This document shows, in pieces, positions 23,901 to 33,109 of a stretch of 64,000 bases of DNA; the stretch's first letter is position 1, and every line of letters starts with the position of its first letter. A program made the translations under genes and the position numbers. This DNA is from Tigriopus japonicus (Eukaryota; Arthropoda; Copepoda; Harpacticoida; Harpacticidae). The stretch covers positions 607,537 through 671,536 of the forward strand of contig JAAGOF010000081.1 of assembly GCA_010645155.1 (NCBI GenBank), written 5' to 3'. Under the pieces are notes generated by a model. That model had not been told where the DNA came from and ran no database searches. It saw only the letters and a list, made by a program, of their open reading frames with translations.

Positions 23901-26900
23901 TAGTAACATCTTTGACTCCCGAGGGAGGTCGTTTGTTGTCTTAAAATGAGACCCGAGCTAGAGTTATTTACCAACTTGGTCACGTTCAGCGAGTAATAAG
24001 CAGGGTGGGCATTTTTCGACATCGAGAGCATTTTGGACACCCTAGTGTCCAAAAGTGTCCAAAAGTGTCCAAAAGTGTCCAAAAGTGTCCAAAAGTGTCT
24101 AAAAGTGTCCAAAAGTGTCCAAAAATACCCAGAAGGTGTCCAAAAATACCCAGAAGGTGTCCAAAAATCCCCAGAGGGTGTCCAAAAATCCCCAAAAGAT
24201 GTCCATAAGTGTGCAAAAGTCCAACAAACGTAGAAGAAAGTTGTACAAATCAGACGAAAAACAAGTTACACTACATAAGTAATTGAATTCTAAAGAATGC
24301 ATGGTTGTGTACTTAAACAAAAATAGTTCTATTAATGGGAACATTACTTGGAGAAATAAACTTTGCCATGATAACTTGTTCATAACTTGTTAAAAAAATA
24401 AATGTTTGTTTATACAATAGTCTTGTTATTATATTGTTAATAGTCTTTTTACTATTAAAAAAGACAAGAGTCTTGTCTTTTTTAATAGTAAAACAACACT
24501 GCTTTAATTCTTTGGCAAAAGCATTATAATACCCACATTGAAATCTGATATCAGTTTGAGTGTGCTTTATTATAGTTAACATTTTTTGGACAGTCAGGTC
24601 AAAAGACTTCTTGCCTCTTGGATGGGAAACACTTGCAACAATGATAAACTTTGGAATATAACTCAAAATACTAAGTATCCTTCTCTTGTCACAAATCAAG
24701 ACACAATTAGCTTTAAAATGTACTCGCATACTATGTTTAACATGAAGTGTGGTGTGAGCGTGTTATTAGTAGTCCCAGTCTCACATTCGTTTGTTCGTTC
24801 ATTCCTTCAGTCGATCATTCTTTCCCACATTTTGGACGATGCTCGGTGGTCAAATGAAAAGAGTGGAAAGTTCAAATGTCCAGTTTGGCCTTCAAGTTAT
24901 TGGCTCATTTAATGTATTAAGTGTAAGGTTCTTGTGCTGAATTGACTTATTCTTGCTTAGATTTCGTCAAGTGACATTTATTTTGGAGAGAAAGTTTGTA
25001 GAATGTTATTCTAAAAATGTTTTTAACCATTATTTTTCGAATTACTATTTTTGGACACTTTTGGACACTCCTATTTTTGGACAGCCTTATTTTTGGACAC
25101 TTTTGGACACCTTTTGGACAGGGGTGGACAAAATGTCCAAAAATCAAATGCCCACCCTGGTAATAAGCGATGCTGAAAAATTGGACTTATACCAAGGGAG
25201 GCTAAGCAACATTTGCTTTTGTTAGAATCTTGATATTTAGTGGAGGAGAGAAATCTGTTTCTGGAAAATAAATCCCATGTCAATATGCGCAACCATAAAC
25301 AAAACTTTTACTATTCGATTTTGCATTCAATTAGTGCATATGAATGAAGTGAATAAATTGTCTTTCAAACGAATGATTTATATTAATTCATTTGTCAATT
25401 AATGTGTTTAGTGCCTTTGACAGGCCCAACAATCATCATCGGTAGGGCCCGGTAAAATATTTGCAAAAAGGTGACAGAATCTCCATGAATATCTTTTTTT
25501 CAAAAACCCTAGATATTTGAAGAAAGCCAGAAATTTAAAAATAAATTTTGACGTCATTTTTGGGTATTTTTGTTTGTGTTCACCGATTTTCCGAGTTTGT
25601 TTTTGGTGAATTTGATGCATTTGGCCGTGTTTGGAGGCTTACTTTACATGTAATTGATTTAAAACTATAATTTTCAATTTGCCTCAATAGATTGCGGAAC
25701 TTTTTTCGTGTGTGAGAGTAGCTTTGGTTGTGAATGTCTAATGCCAGCACAAATGTTTTTTTTAGAGATTTCAGTAATTTGGGTTCATTTTGGTTAAGCC
25801 CTATTGTGCATTGATCATTCATTTATTTTCCTCAATTTTGCCTGAAATATTTTTTCTCACTCAAATATTCGAGAACATATTTTTCTTGAAAGATTTAAAT
25901 TATTAAAAATAGAGGAAAAAATGATAAGTATTTTAAAACTGTTTTATATTAAAAAAAACAATTCCGGGCCCTAATTATTAAGTCCCTCAATGGTCGAGAC
26001 ACTTAAAGATTGTAGCGGTGTTTTTTATTCTCCCTATTATTGCTTTAAAAGTAATGAATAAGTTGAGAAAAAGTAGAACAAAAGCTGTCGATTCGGCCAA
26101 AAGTTTATTTTTCGTTACGAGTTTTGATCGTTATCGTGATAATGTTTTTGTTCTTGACGCCAAAAGCGAGTGTTTGAACAAAATTAGAATAATACAGTAC
26201 AATAACAAGTATCTACAGATTTTTAAACATATTAATGTTTGCAAATTTCTCCTGACTTTGATTTAAATAATCTTATTTTTTTGTTAATAATCTTTTGGTC
26301 GATCAGCAGAAGTTGTTGTTAACATCAAATAGGATAAAATTTCTAGGAAGATCTCATTACGAACCTGATCACGAGGATATCTCATTGGTTTGAAGAGAGC
26401 TTGACCGCCATCTTCAAAGTCGAGAATGAGCTTGAATTGAGTGCCACCCGACTTTTGTTCCAAACTGGTGACCCTCAACTGACTCATTGCACTTATTAGT
26501 TCTTCAGGCAGAACTGAATCTTCAGAGTAAAGTTCCTTGTTTGTGATTCCTAGTTGAAATTTTTCCCACATGGTTGAATTGGGAAGTAACTGAGTTAAAC
26601 TTAAGTCAGCTATGGTCGTTGGTTTTGATTGCCTGCAAAAATTAAGGTGGTTTAGCGATCATGCTCATTTGTTATCAGGCGCTAAAATACTCACTTTTCT
26701 CCTTTGAAATTGCTCAAAATATTCTTCCAAGGTGCCTGAGCTGTAATTACTTTTGAGAGGGCCTCATAAATATCACTAAATCCATCATCGGCATAAGGAT
26801 TGGATTTGGTTGCAATCAGGGTTGCTTCGGGGACACCTTTCAGTCTAGCGAGACTTCCTGTGGCAGCTGATTTGTTGTCATCATTGGCAACACTGTTATC

Positions 26901-27188
26901 TCCACTAGAAAACACAACATTGAAATGAGTAGACAAAACATCTTTTTAAAGCCTCAAAATCATTTCAAACCTTTGCATAGATGTCTTTTGTAGGTTTCTT
27001 TGCTGAAAGGGGGCTTCTTTTGCGTCATTTTGACCAGATGGTTTGATGAAGCCATGGCTTTGAGCCGGTTTGTCATCATTGGGGTCAACCGGTGTTCGAT
27101 GCAGGTTTGCCACTTCAACAACACACATCAACACCAAGGCAAAACTGAAGCCCAGTGTTGCCATGATGATCCTCTCCTTCAGTTTCAT
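17947..27188 (-). CDS. FAM20C-like extracellular (Golgi) serine/threonine protein kinase
   Basis: Secretory-pathway kinase of the FAM20 family. Exons (minus strand): 27188-26971, 26904-26695, 26632-26365, 23807-23597, 22067-21976, 19412-19200, 18392-18126 and 18057-17947, joined in one frame for 529 residues. The start is the ATG at 27188: an in-frame TGA lies just above the open TTG further up. The N-terminus has a signal anchor (about residues 7-26). Family motifs are present: ALFKPMR (Lys 224), [13 protein letters not shown] (Glu 250, which is Gln in the pseudokinase FAM20A), a Cys-rich segment ([13 protein letters not shown]), [13 protein letters not shown] [18 protein letters not shown] (Asp 396) and [10 protein letters not shown] (Asp 416, metal-binding). 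The GNMDRHHYE and DHGRGFG forms and the overall length point to FAM20C rather than the xylose kinase FAM20B. Two donors are weak (GTTTGA after 26971, GTTCGT after 26365). All key residues are kept, so it should be active. Confidence 0.93.
18393..19199. other. FAM20C-like intron, nothing recognised
   Basis: AT-rich intron between the seventh and sixth exons; no repeat boundary was found. Confidence 0.5.
19413..20539. other. FAM20C-like intron, mostly unremarkable
   Basis: AT-rich. At 20090-20160 a short block of AATTAC/GTAATT words resembles one end of the family at 10202-10659 and may be a fragment. TTTTCCGCCCTATATTAATG near 20413 recurs in similar form near 37070 and may be the end of another unbounded repeat. 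Confidence 0.4.
20540..20870 (-). mobile_element. LINE 3' end (reverse transcriptase C-terminus and tail)
   Basis: Minus-strand frame 20854-20627 ends with [20 protein letters not shown], then [10 protein letters not shown], the usual C-terminal region of Jockey/CR1-like LINE polymerases (LFNSLP..LR, then a KFL..IPD segment). Beyond the stop is a 3' tail with TTCCTTGTAGCGGGATTAAA. Similar tails occur at 46090-46250. 5'-truncated, non-functional. Confidence 0.7.
21262..21797 (-). mobile_element. hAT-type MITE of the TAGGGCCC family, copy 3 (reversed)
   Basis: The ends are TAGGGCC and CCGGGCTCTA. The body aligns by eye, as reverse complement, with the copies at 25443 and 41344 (shared TGCATTTGGCCG and TTTTTGGTGA segments). 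Flanks match an 8-bp duplication at only 5 positions, so it is old. Confidence 0.8.
22932..23215 (+). mobile_element. tRNA-derived SINE
   Basis: The head has a box-A-like GTAGCGTAGGGGATGAGC and a perfect box B GGTTCGAATCC. The body is about 230 bp and the tail is A-rich (AAAAAAACAAAAAAACAAAA). Flanks 22917-22931 and 23216-23230 match at 12 of 15 positions, a typical SINE target duplication. Lies in a FAM20C-like intron, antisense to the gene. Confidence 0.88.
24045..24215. repeat. Tandem decamer array GTGTCCAAAA
   Basis: About eight almost perfect units of 10 bp, then four units of about 20 bp (GTGTCCAAAAATACCCAGAA and relatives). Long repetitive frames on both strands here are artefacts of the array. 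Confidence 0.9.
24447..24493. repeat. Perfect 23-bp-arm hairpin
   Basis: Arms 24447-24469 and 24471-24493 are exact reverse complements separated by one G; the inner ends are GACAAGA and TCTTGTC. Confidence 0.9.
25443..25973 (+). mobile_element. hAT-type MITE of the TAGGGCCC family, copy 1
   Basis: The left end is TAGGGCCCGG and the right end CCGGGCCCTA. The body is closely similar to 41344-41895 over its whole length. The flanks are too diverged to show a convincing duplication. On the minus strand a short frame near 25620 resembles the frame at the same place in the 41-kb copy and may be the remnant of a transposase start. Confidence 0.85.
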
Positions 27189-30100
27189 TTTTCCCACTTC
27201 AAGGTCGCTGGTGATCACTTCCAAACCCTCACATTTTGAGCATCTCAATCAGTGGAACTTGATCCTATAAAGAAACGGGAAACTGTTTACATTTGACAAT
27301 GATGGGCAAAAGAAAATTGGACGTCTTCCAAGAAAATGCCAGACTCTCAGGGTTAAGGCGTACGAAAACAGTCTCATTCTCAATGAAAATATTGAACTAG
27401 CAGCACGTTCTGCCGTCAATAACCTCGTTAATATGATTGATTTCCCCGCAAAACAACATGGTTGAACCGCCAATGATCATCTTCTGTTTTGTTGGAGGAA
27501 AAAATTGAAATTGAATCCTTCGATCTGACCACATCCGTAATTGAGGAAGAGGAATAGCCAACATTGACGTGCGTACTAGTTGTACACATAGCTTCAAAAT
27601 CGTCTTCACTGCACAAAACGATCTAACCTTGCCATGTCCACCATTGAAATTGCCGCCATTGAAATGTTCAAATAATGACAGTTTCGTGTTTTGTTGCCAA
27701 ATCCAAACCTTACGTGTGTCCTTCCAAATTTCATTTTTATCGAATCTTCGTATTAAATCCTCCCGTGCGCGATATTTAATCGACTTTTAAGTCATTTGTT
27801 TTATGTTTCACCGTAGATCTTCAATCGGTAATAATTTAAAGGCAAGGTTGGAAGACCCTTGCTCGAATTGTTCCTTTCACTTTCACCCAACCCAACATTT
27901 TAACGACTTTCGAAACCGAAATCAACTTCATAAAAATAAGAAATTATGTTCCCCGAAAACCGACAAATTTCCATTTTGAAGCCACAGAGTGCTCAAAAGA
28001 AAAGAAAGTGCGCTCAATTTGATTTTGACCACATACGTTACCAAGCGCACGTTGTTAGCATAGCCTGATCCTTTTACTTCGATCTAAACCATTTTACGCT
28101 GCCAATAAACCCCTGACGCGAACAACACTGACAGTTGGCATCTGTTGCCGATGAAAATGAATTTCTTCATCATCTTCGTAAAGTCCTTTTCACAAATTCG
28201 TTTGGTACGCATCCTATTATATAACATTGATTCTAGTACAAAACCGGAACGGTGTCGTAACCTGGAATTTAAAACCAGGTGCTCGTGAAGCAGAAAACGA
28301 GGATTTGTTTACGAAAACTTGCGGCGCATTGACCGAAAAACCGATCTTAGGAGATAATCAAATTTTGCAATTATGACATGGCCAGTTGGACACCATGGAC
28401 AAACCGCACACAAAATCCCATTCATCCGCCCTCCTATCCTACTAACGTGTAAATCTGCTCGTTTTAGCCTCTCTTTTCTTGCAATTTTGAAACCCTCCCC
28501 AAGCTTTTCATAGTTCGTGACAATTGTCAATAGTCCATCTGTGCCGAAATCCACGTTCATATTGTTCGAATCTATTGATAAGTTCTATTGCCAACTGTGC
28601 ACTTGCCTGTCAGAGAGGATATCACCAAGAACGGATTTATTTGTTGTGTTTCCTTGTTCAAATGGCATGGAAAGTTGAGGGACGATTGGAATAGTTATCA
28701 GGTTGAATGGCCATTTTTTTCGATCACGGTGTTCATAAGTGTGGGATGACAAGGTGAGAGGCTGAATGCGCTTACTTACTCACCAACTCACGTCTGACTG
28801 ATTCGATGGTTCACAACCAACTGAATGGACACCAAATATTGCACAATTGGCGATTAATGTGTGCATACACATTCATATGACCATAGAGCCGAGTCCATCA
28901 GGGACAGTGTCCTATATCAGTAACCTGAGACACGGGGGTAATTAGCAAACTTGGAGGTGATTTTGCCCTATTTGCTGAGTGGAATTGCAATTGAATTTGA
29001 TGGATCAAAAAAAATCTTCCTTTCTTTTAATTGGAAGGAAATGGAATCAAGTGTGATAAAAGGTAGAATATTGTTTGGCTTTAGTGAAATTTAGAAGATT
29101 GGGAGTTTGAATTAAATTTTTTCACGAGTTCATTTTCCATCTCTGCGTGCCTGAATTTCAAAGACGCGTAATTTTTGACTCCGTTGTTCGATTGAGCTGA
29201 AAGTTGGCAGGTAAATTCTTTGCGATATAAAGAACAGCTTCTGTAAGATCTAACACATTCTCTTGAATGGGAGGAAAGGTGATAAAACTGGAAGCTGTCA
29301 TTGCAGTCTAACAATGAAGATTATTAGAGAAAACAAGCATTTTTGTTCTCTAGATGGCACCTCTATTGTTTTGAAAGGAACGTCTACGCAGTGCTAGTAA
29401 CGTCATCTATTGATTTTACATGAAACTTTCACCCAAAATAAATATCTTTGAATTGCTCAAATTTACCAAAATATTTTAAAATACATGGAGGATAGTTATT
29501 TCCGTGTTTAATCACAAAGGATTGTAAATTACCTAGTGCCCACATTGAAAAAGATGAGAATATGCCATGCTTCCAACGATTGCATTCGTGAATACTCTTC
29601 ATATCCAAATAGATCACTTTTCTCCACAATTGAAATCAATAGTAACTCATACAACCAAATTGATGTTCTGTCTTACTTTCTTAATTCAGCTACCCTTGTA
29701 GTTTTCGTTCCACATGCAACGTAGAGACGCTCTAGTACACTGAAGTGCCCTTGATGCCAGCCCTGCACAAACGATTATGTGCAGTGAACTGAAAATTAAA
29801 TGAGAATTTTCCTCTTAAACAAGTCTGCCAACATGGAGAGTATTTCTTTTATTCATATACTTAATAAATAATTTTGAGCTTTTTTTTGCTCAGAAACCCT
29901 ACGAAAAACTATCAATTTGTTTTCAAGTAGCTTTGCAAAGAAAGAAAATTTGGCTTTCAATGGCAAAATATTGAGGCCTGTCCAGAGGAAGCCGAACATC
30001 TTGAACAGCAATTCCACCTACGTACCAATGAAATGACATTCAATGACATCTAGCGGCAGAAACTAGTCTTTCACATTTTGATGCAATCTTTGGCCTTAAT

Positions 30101-30391
30101 TTAGGATCAAACAGTATGACTTGGCGATATTCTTTCTTATAGACATTGTTCCTAAGGTCGAGTAGGATGAAAATATGATGAAAAATGGCATTTTAGTCTC
30201 AACCACTAAGGTTCACATCAAGTTAAAAAATATCTACGCTCTATTCTCCCATGACTTTGCCCCTGTTTTGGCGCCATCTAATGGTAAATTTTGAAGCTTG
30301 CGCTAAAATCCACAATAGTGTGGTGGTCTATGGCTAAACATAAATTACCAAAACGGCCATGCCTGTTCATTATCCACTAGACCATTGGGAG
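27189..30391. other. Upstream region of the FAM20C-like gene, no supported gene
   Basis: It should hold the FAM20C-like promoter, but no TATA box or initiator could be fixed. Open stretches at 27268-27456 (plus, no ATG at its start) and 28560-28309 (minus, 83 codons from an ATG) have no recognisable family. The words CGTTGTTCGATTGAGCTGAA near 29182 recur in the palindromic element at 45 kb. Confidence 0.4.
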
Positions 30392-30482
30392 GTGAGGGTT
30401 GGGGGGGAAGACCTGGGATCGAACCCATGAACCCGAGCATAGCTCGGTCGCGCGTTAACCAACTGCGCTATACCATCTCCCC
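30392..30482 (-). repeat. tRNA-like sequence (SINE head or tRNA pseudogene)
   Basis: On the minus strand, GGGGAGATGGTATAGCGCAG leads into GTTGGTTAACGCGC (D-arm with GCGC pairing) and GGGTTCGATCCCA (T-arm/box B), ending TCTTCCCCC, which can pair with the start. The anticodon stem has only a 5-base loop, so it is not a normal tRNA. Confidence 0.6.
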
Positions 30483-30540
30483 TAAAAAAACTTGATTCAT
30501 GTTCAAGGGTATTATTTGTTCGAATATGAACTGACCTGAT

Positions 30541-30834
30541 TCAAATAGCTCGGATGTACTCAATTATAATAAAAATAGCCATGCTTGTGGTTAACCTCAA
30601 CACATAAGTTGTGTTTAAACGGCAGCATATGTTTTATATCTGCACTTGAGCATACCCATTTTAACTGCACTTGGGTATATTCAAGATATTCAATTGTGAC
30701 TGAAATCCGACAAAATAGCTTGAATATGACGTGAACTAATTCAAATGACTCGAGTATACCAAAGTATAGTTTAAATAGCCATACTCTAGAATAGTCTTAG
30801 TACACACAGTAAGCTGCATTAAATGACAGCTAAT
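30541..30834. repeat. Eroded copies of the 211-bp palindromic MITE
   Basis: Contains repeated diverged pieces such as TTCAAATGACTCGAGTATAC and paired CAAGTATA/TATACTTG words like those of 15702-15912. Boundaries are not clear. Confidence 0.55.
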
Positions 30835-31302
30835 AGCCCGGATATAAGATGCACTAATGGATGAGTGTAATCGAACGAATTCAGCTGGGGATTCTGGGGC
30901 CAAAATGCCTAGGGATGCGTCGGAGTCGAGACTCACCCTCCATAAAATTTTATCAAAATTCGTGAGCCAAACTCGTTTTCTTCATTTTGACAATCAATTC
31001 AAATAAGAATTTGTTCCTCACGTAGCAAACCAAAACTATGAAATGTCAGAACCTAGTTCTGACCCATCCCTAGTCATTTTGGCCCCAGAATCCACAGCTG
31101 AATTCGTGCGATTACACTCATCCATTCAAATGGCTCAAGTATACTAAAGCATAGTATAAATAACACTGCTTGAGTATCGTCTCTGTACATCAGCTGACTT
31201 TCAAGCGCAGGTTATGCACAGAGACTACACTCGAGCAGAGTTATTTAAACACTACTTCAGTATGCTTGAGCCATTTGAATTAGTGCATCTAACATTTGGG
31301 CT
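30835..31302. mobile_element. 211-bp palindromic MITE, copy 2, split by another MITE
   Basis: Left end AGCCCGGATATAAGATGCAC at 30835 and right end CATTTGGGCT at 31302. The left arm stops after GCACTAA and resumes with TTCAAATGGCTCAAG after the inserted element at 30858-31124. Removing the insert restores the arrangement seen at 15702-15912. Confidence 0.82.
30858..31124. mobile_element. Palindromic MITE, 267 bp, copy 2 (inserted in another MITE)
   Basis: Same family as 5575-5837, in the opposite orientation, with TIR TGGATGAGTGTAATCGAACG. The minus-strand frame running through it is a TIR translation, not a gene. Confidence 0.85.
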
Positions 31303-32129
31303 ATTGAGAGCAAAGACCATACTCGAGCATGGCAATTCATACTCGAGCCATTTGAATTAGTGCACCTAAAATCTAAAATAGTCCACGGTCCTTAAGTATC
31401 CTCATAGAGACCTGTTTGAGTTGGGAGAATACTCGAGGACCTTTGAAATGACTCTATTTTGGAATGTTACTCAAGCTATTTGAATCAGCACATACGCTAT
31501 TTGTTATAAAAAATCCTATCGTTTAGTCTCTCAGCCCGACCTGAATTTCTGACTCAAGTCTCGTATAAATGGCATTGATTGTGTTGTGTGATATGTTGGA
31601 CATGTAAATTTGTGTGTTGACGCTCTTAAGCGCGTGAGTGCAAGAACGTACGAGCGATGGCAACCATGGGAACTTACGTAAACGCCGCAATCAAGCAGCG
31701 TAAACAACATTTCCAAATTTTGATCCTGAAATTGGTGATTTATGGCAAATCCATATTTGAAATTCATGTCCATCCGCCTAAATGTTCGCCATTAGGGCAA
31801 ATCTGGGCTCATTGAAATTGAGTTATTCGCAGATTTTGAGTTGAAATGTTCGCTTCCATTCGTAAATTGAAGTATTCAATTGTTTGTTTAATCTTTTGTG
31901 AGTAAGTGCTTGCAAACGTGTTTAAAGTGTGCATTTTTTTGGCCCGTTTGGAATTCGTTTTATACATGACAATCTTTTGAACATTATTAAAATTGTCGGT
32001 GGGGTGGTCACCATATTGAAATCACATTTACTAAATTGACCCTCACGTTTTGATGATTTTGGATGAAGCTATTAAAGAAACTGACTTCTAACACTGTATA
32101 TATTGCGCACGTGATTCGTAAAATTGAAT
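31303..32129. other. Intergenic, MITE debris then AT-rich DNA
   Basis: 31303-31480 carries further eroded pieces of the 211-bp palindromic MITE (ATACTCGAGCCATTTGAATT). The rest shows nothing recognisable. Confidence 0.5.
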
Positions 32130-32464
32130 CCTGCAAAAAATGTCAGCTTATACCTCTGATCAGCGCCTCTAGTGGTCAAATTGAAACATAGTTGCCAGAT
32201 GGTGATTCGTAATGCCACTTTTTGAAAAAACGTTATTCATCATCTTCTCACCAAAATTTCTCCAAACAATGCGATTTTGATAACATGATGCAACTGTATA
32301 GAAATAGATACATGAAGGATACATGAAGGAACATGAAGGATACATGAACGAATCCTGAACTTTTGCGAAAGGGTGGCATTGTTACTCTCTCCACTAGCTG
32401 GCAACTTTGTTTCATTTTGACCACATGCGCTGATCAGAGCATATAAGCTGACATTTTTTGCAGG
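32130..32464. mobile_element. MITE with CCTGCAAAAAATGTCAGC ends
   Basis: The ends are perfect inverted repeats over CCTGCAAAAAATGTCAGCTT, extending imperfectly through CTGATCAGCGC. About 335 bp. A short ATACATGAAGG tandem lies near 32305-32345. No clear target duplication. Confidence 0.75.
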
Positions 32465-32550
32465 GTTAATTCACAGAGTGATATTTTTGTCCATGAGGTT
32501 ATGGAATATTGAGCAAACAACTAATGTAAGGTAAGAATAGTAAGTATCAA

Positions 32551-33099
32551 ATGCTCATTTGTGTCATGTGTCTCCATAGGCGACAAAAATGCCGATATAT
32601 TTTGAATTGCTTCATTGAAACATGTATTATTCCTTGTTTCTTCTCGGTATTCATTAACTGGATCTCAATCTTGGATTGTGTCATGTTATTAATCCGCCCT
32701 CTTTTTACAAATTGCCTGAATTTGCAAAATACTTTGGTGTCATGTTGTTTTCCAAGTGTGATGTCGATATTCGTTCCAAGAAAAAGAGAAAATTTGATTA
32801 TTGGATGTACCAGGAGTCTTGAAATCGTCCTCAACTTTGACTCATGTAACCGGCTTAAGAGCAGTAAATTCGCATGGCTCCATCTTTATGCAGTTCACAG
32901 AAGGAGAATAAGAGCCTGTATTACAGATGGAAAAAGTAAGAGCACAATGGTTCGAAAATTTGTTCAATGTTTACCCAGGTGTTATTTGTCTGATGCAATG
33001 AGCGGAGTTTCAAGTGCAGAGACACTAACATGCGCAAATTTTCCCTTTTCGAGATTTTTTGGTATTGATTGGGAATATAAGAATTTGCAAGATTTTTAG
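32551..33099 (+). CDS. Unassigned 182-codon reading frame
   Basis: Open from the ATG at 32551 to the TAG at 33097, followed at once by AATAAATAAA (33100-33109). This is unusually long for non-coding DNA this AT-rich. The protein would be Cys-rich and partly hydrophobic at its N-terminal half, with basic stretches later. I recognise no family, and no promoter or splice evidence supports it. It could be a lineage-specific gene, an exon of a non-coding RNA, or chance. Confidence 0.25.
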   Translation: MLICVMCLHRRQKCRYILNCFIETCIIPCFFSVFINWISILDCVMLLIRPLFTNCLNLQNTLVSCCFPSVMSIFVPRKRENLIIGCTRSLEIVLNFDSCNRLKSSKFAWLHLYAVHRRRIRACITDGKSKSTMVRKFVQCLPRCYLSDAMSGVSSAETLTCANFPFSRFFGIDWEYKNLQDF

Positions 33100-33109
33100 A
33101 ATAAATAAA

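Larger units (their letters stand above)
24001..25159. mobile_element. hAT-type element with GTGTCCAAAA decamer arrays
   Basis: The TIR is CAGGGTGGGCATTT, with TGCCCACCCTG at the right end. Both sides carry GTAATAAG (23993-24000 and 25160-25167), a perfect 8-bp duplication. Inside the left end are tandem GTGTCCAAAA decamers (about 24045-24215). Inside the right end the same word occurs reversed (25053-25145). A perfect hairpin sits in the middle. No transposase is seen. Lies in a FAM20C-like intron. Confidence 0.95.

Noticed and set aside
24005..24233. Repetitive Val-Gln-Lys-Cys-Pro-type protein
   Set aside because: Translation of the GTGTCCAAAA tandem array.
28309..28560. 83-codon gene upstream of the FAM20C-like gene
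   Set aside because: It starts with ATG but shows no recognised domain and no supporting signals; left as unassigned.
30392..30482. Functional tRNA gene
   Set aside because: The anticodon stem-loop does not have a 7-base loop, and the sequence runs on into SINE-like DNA.
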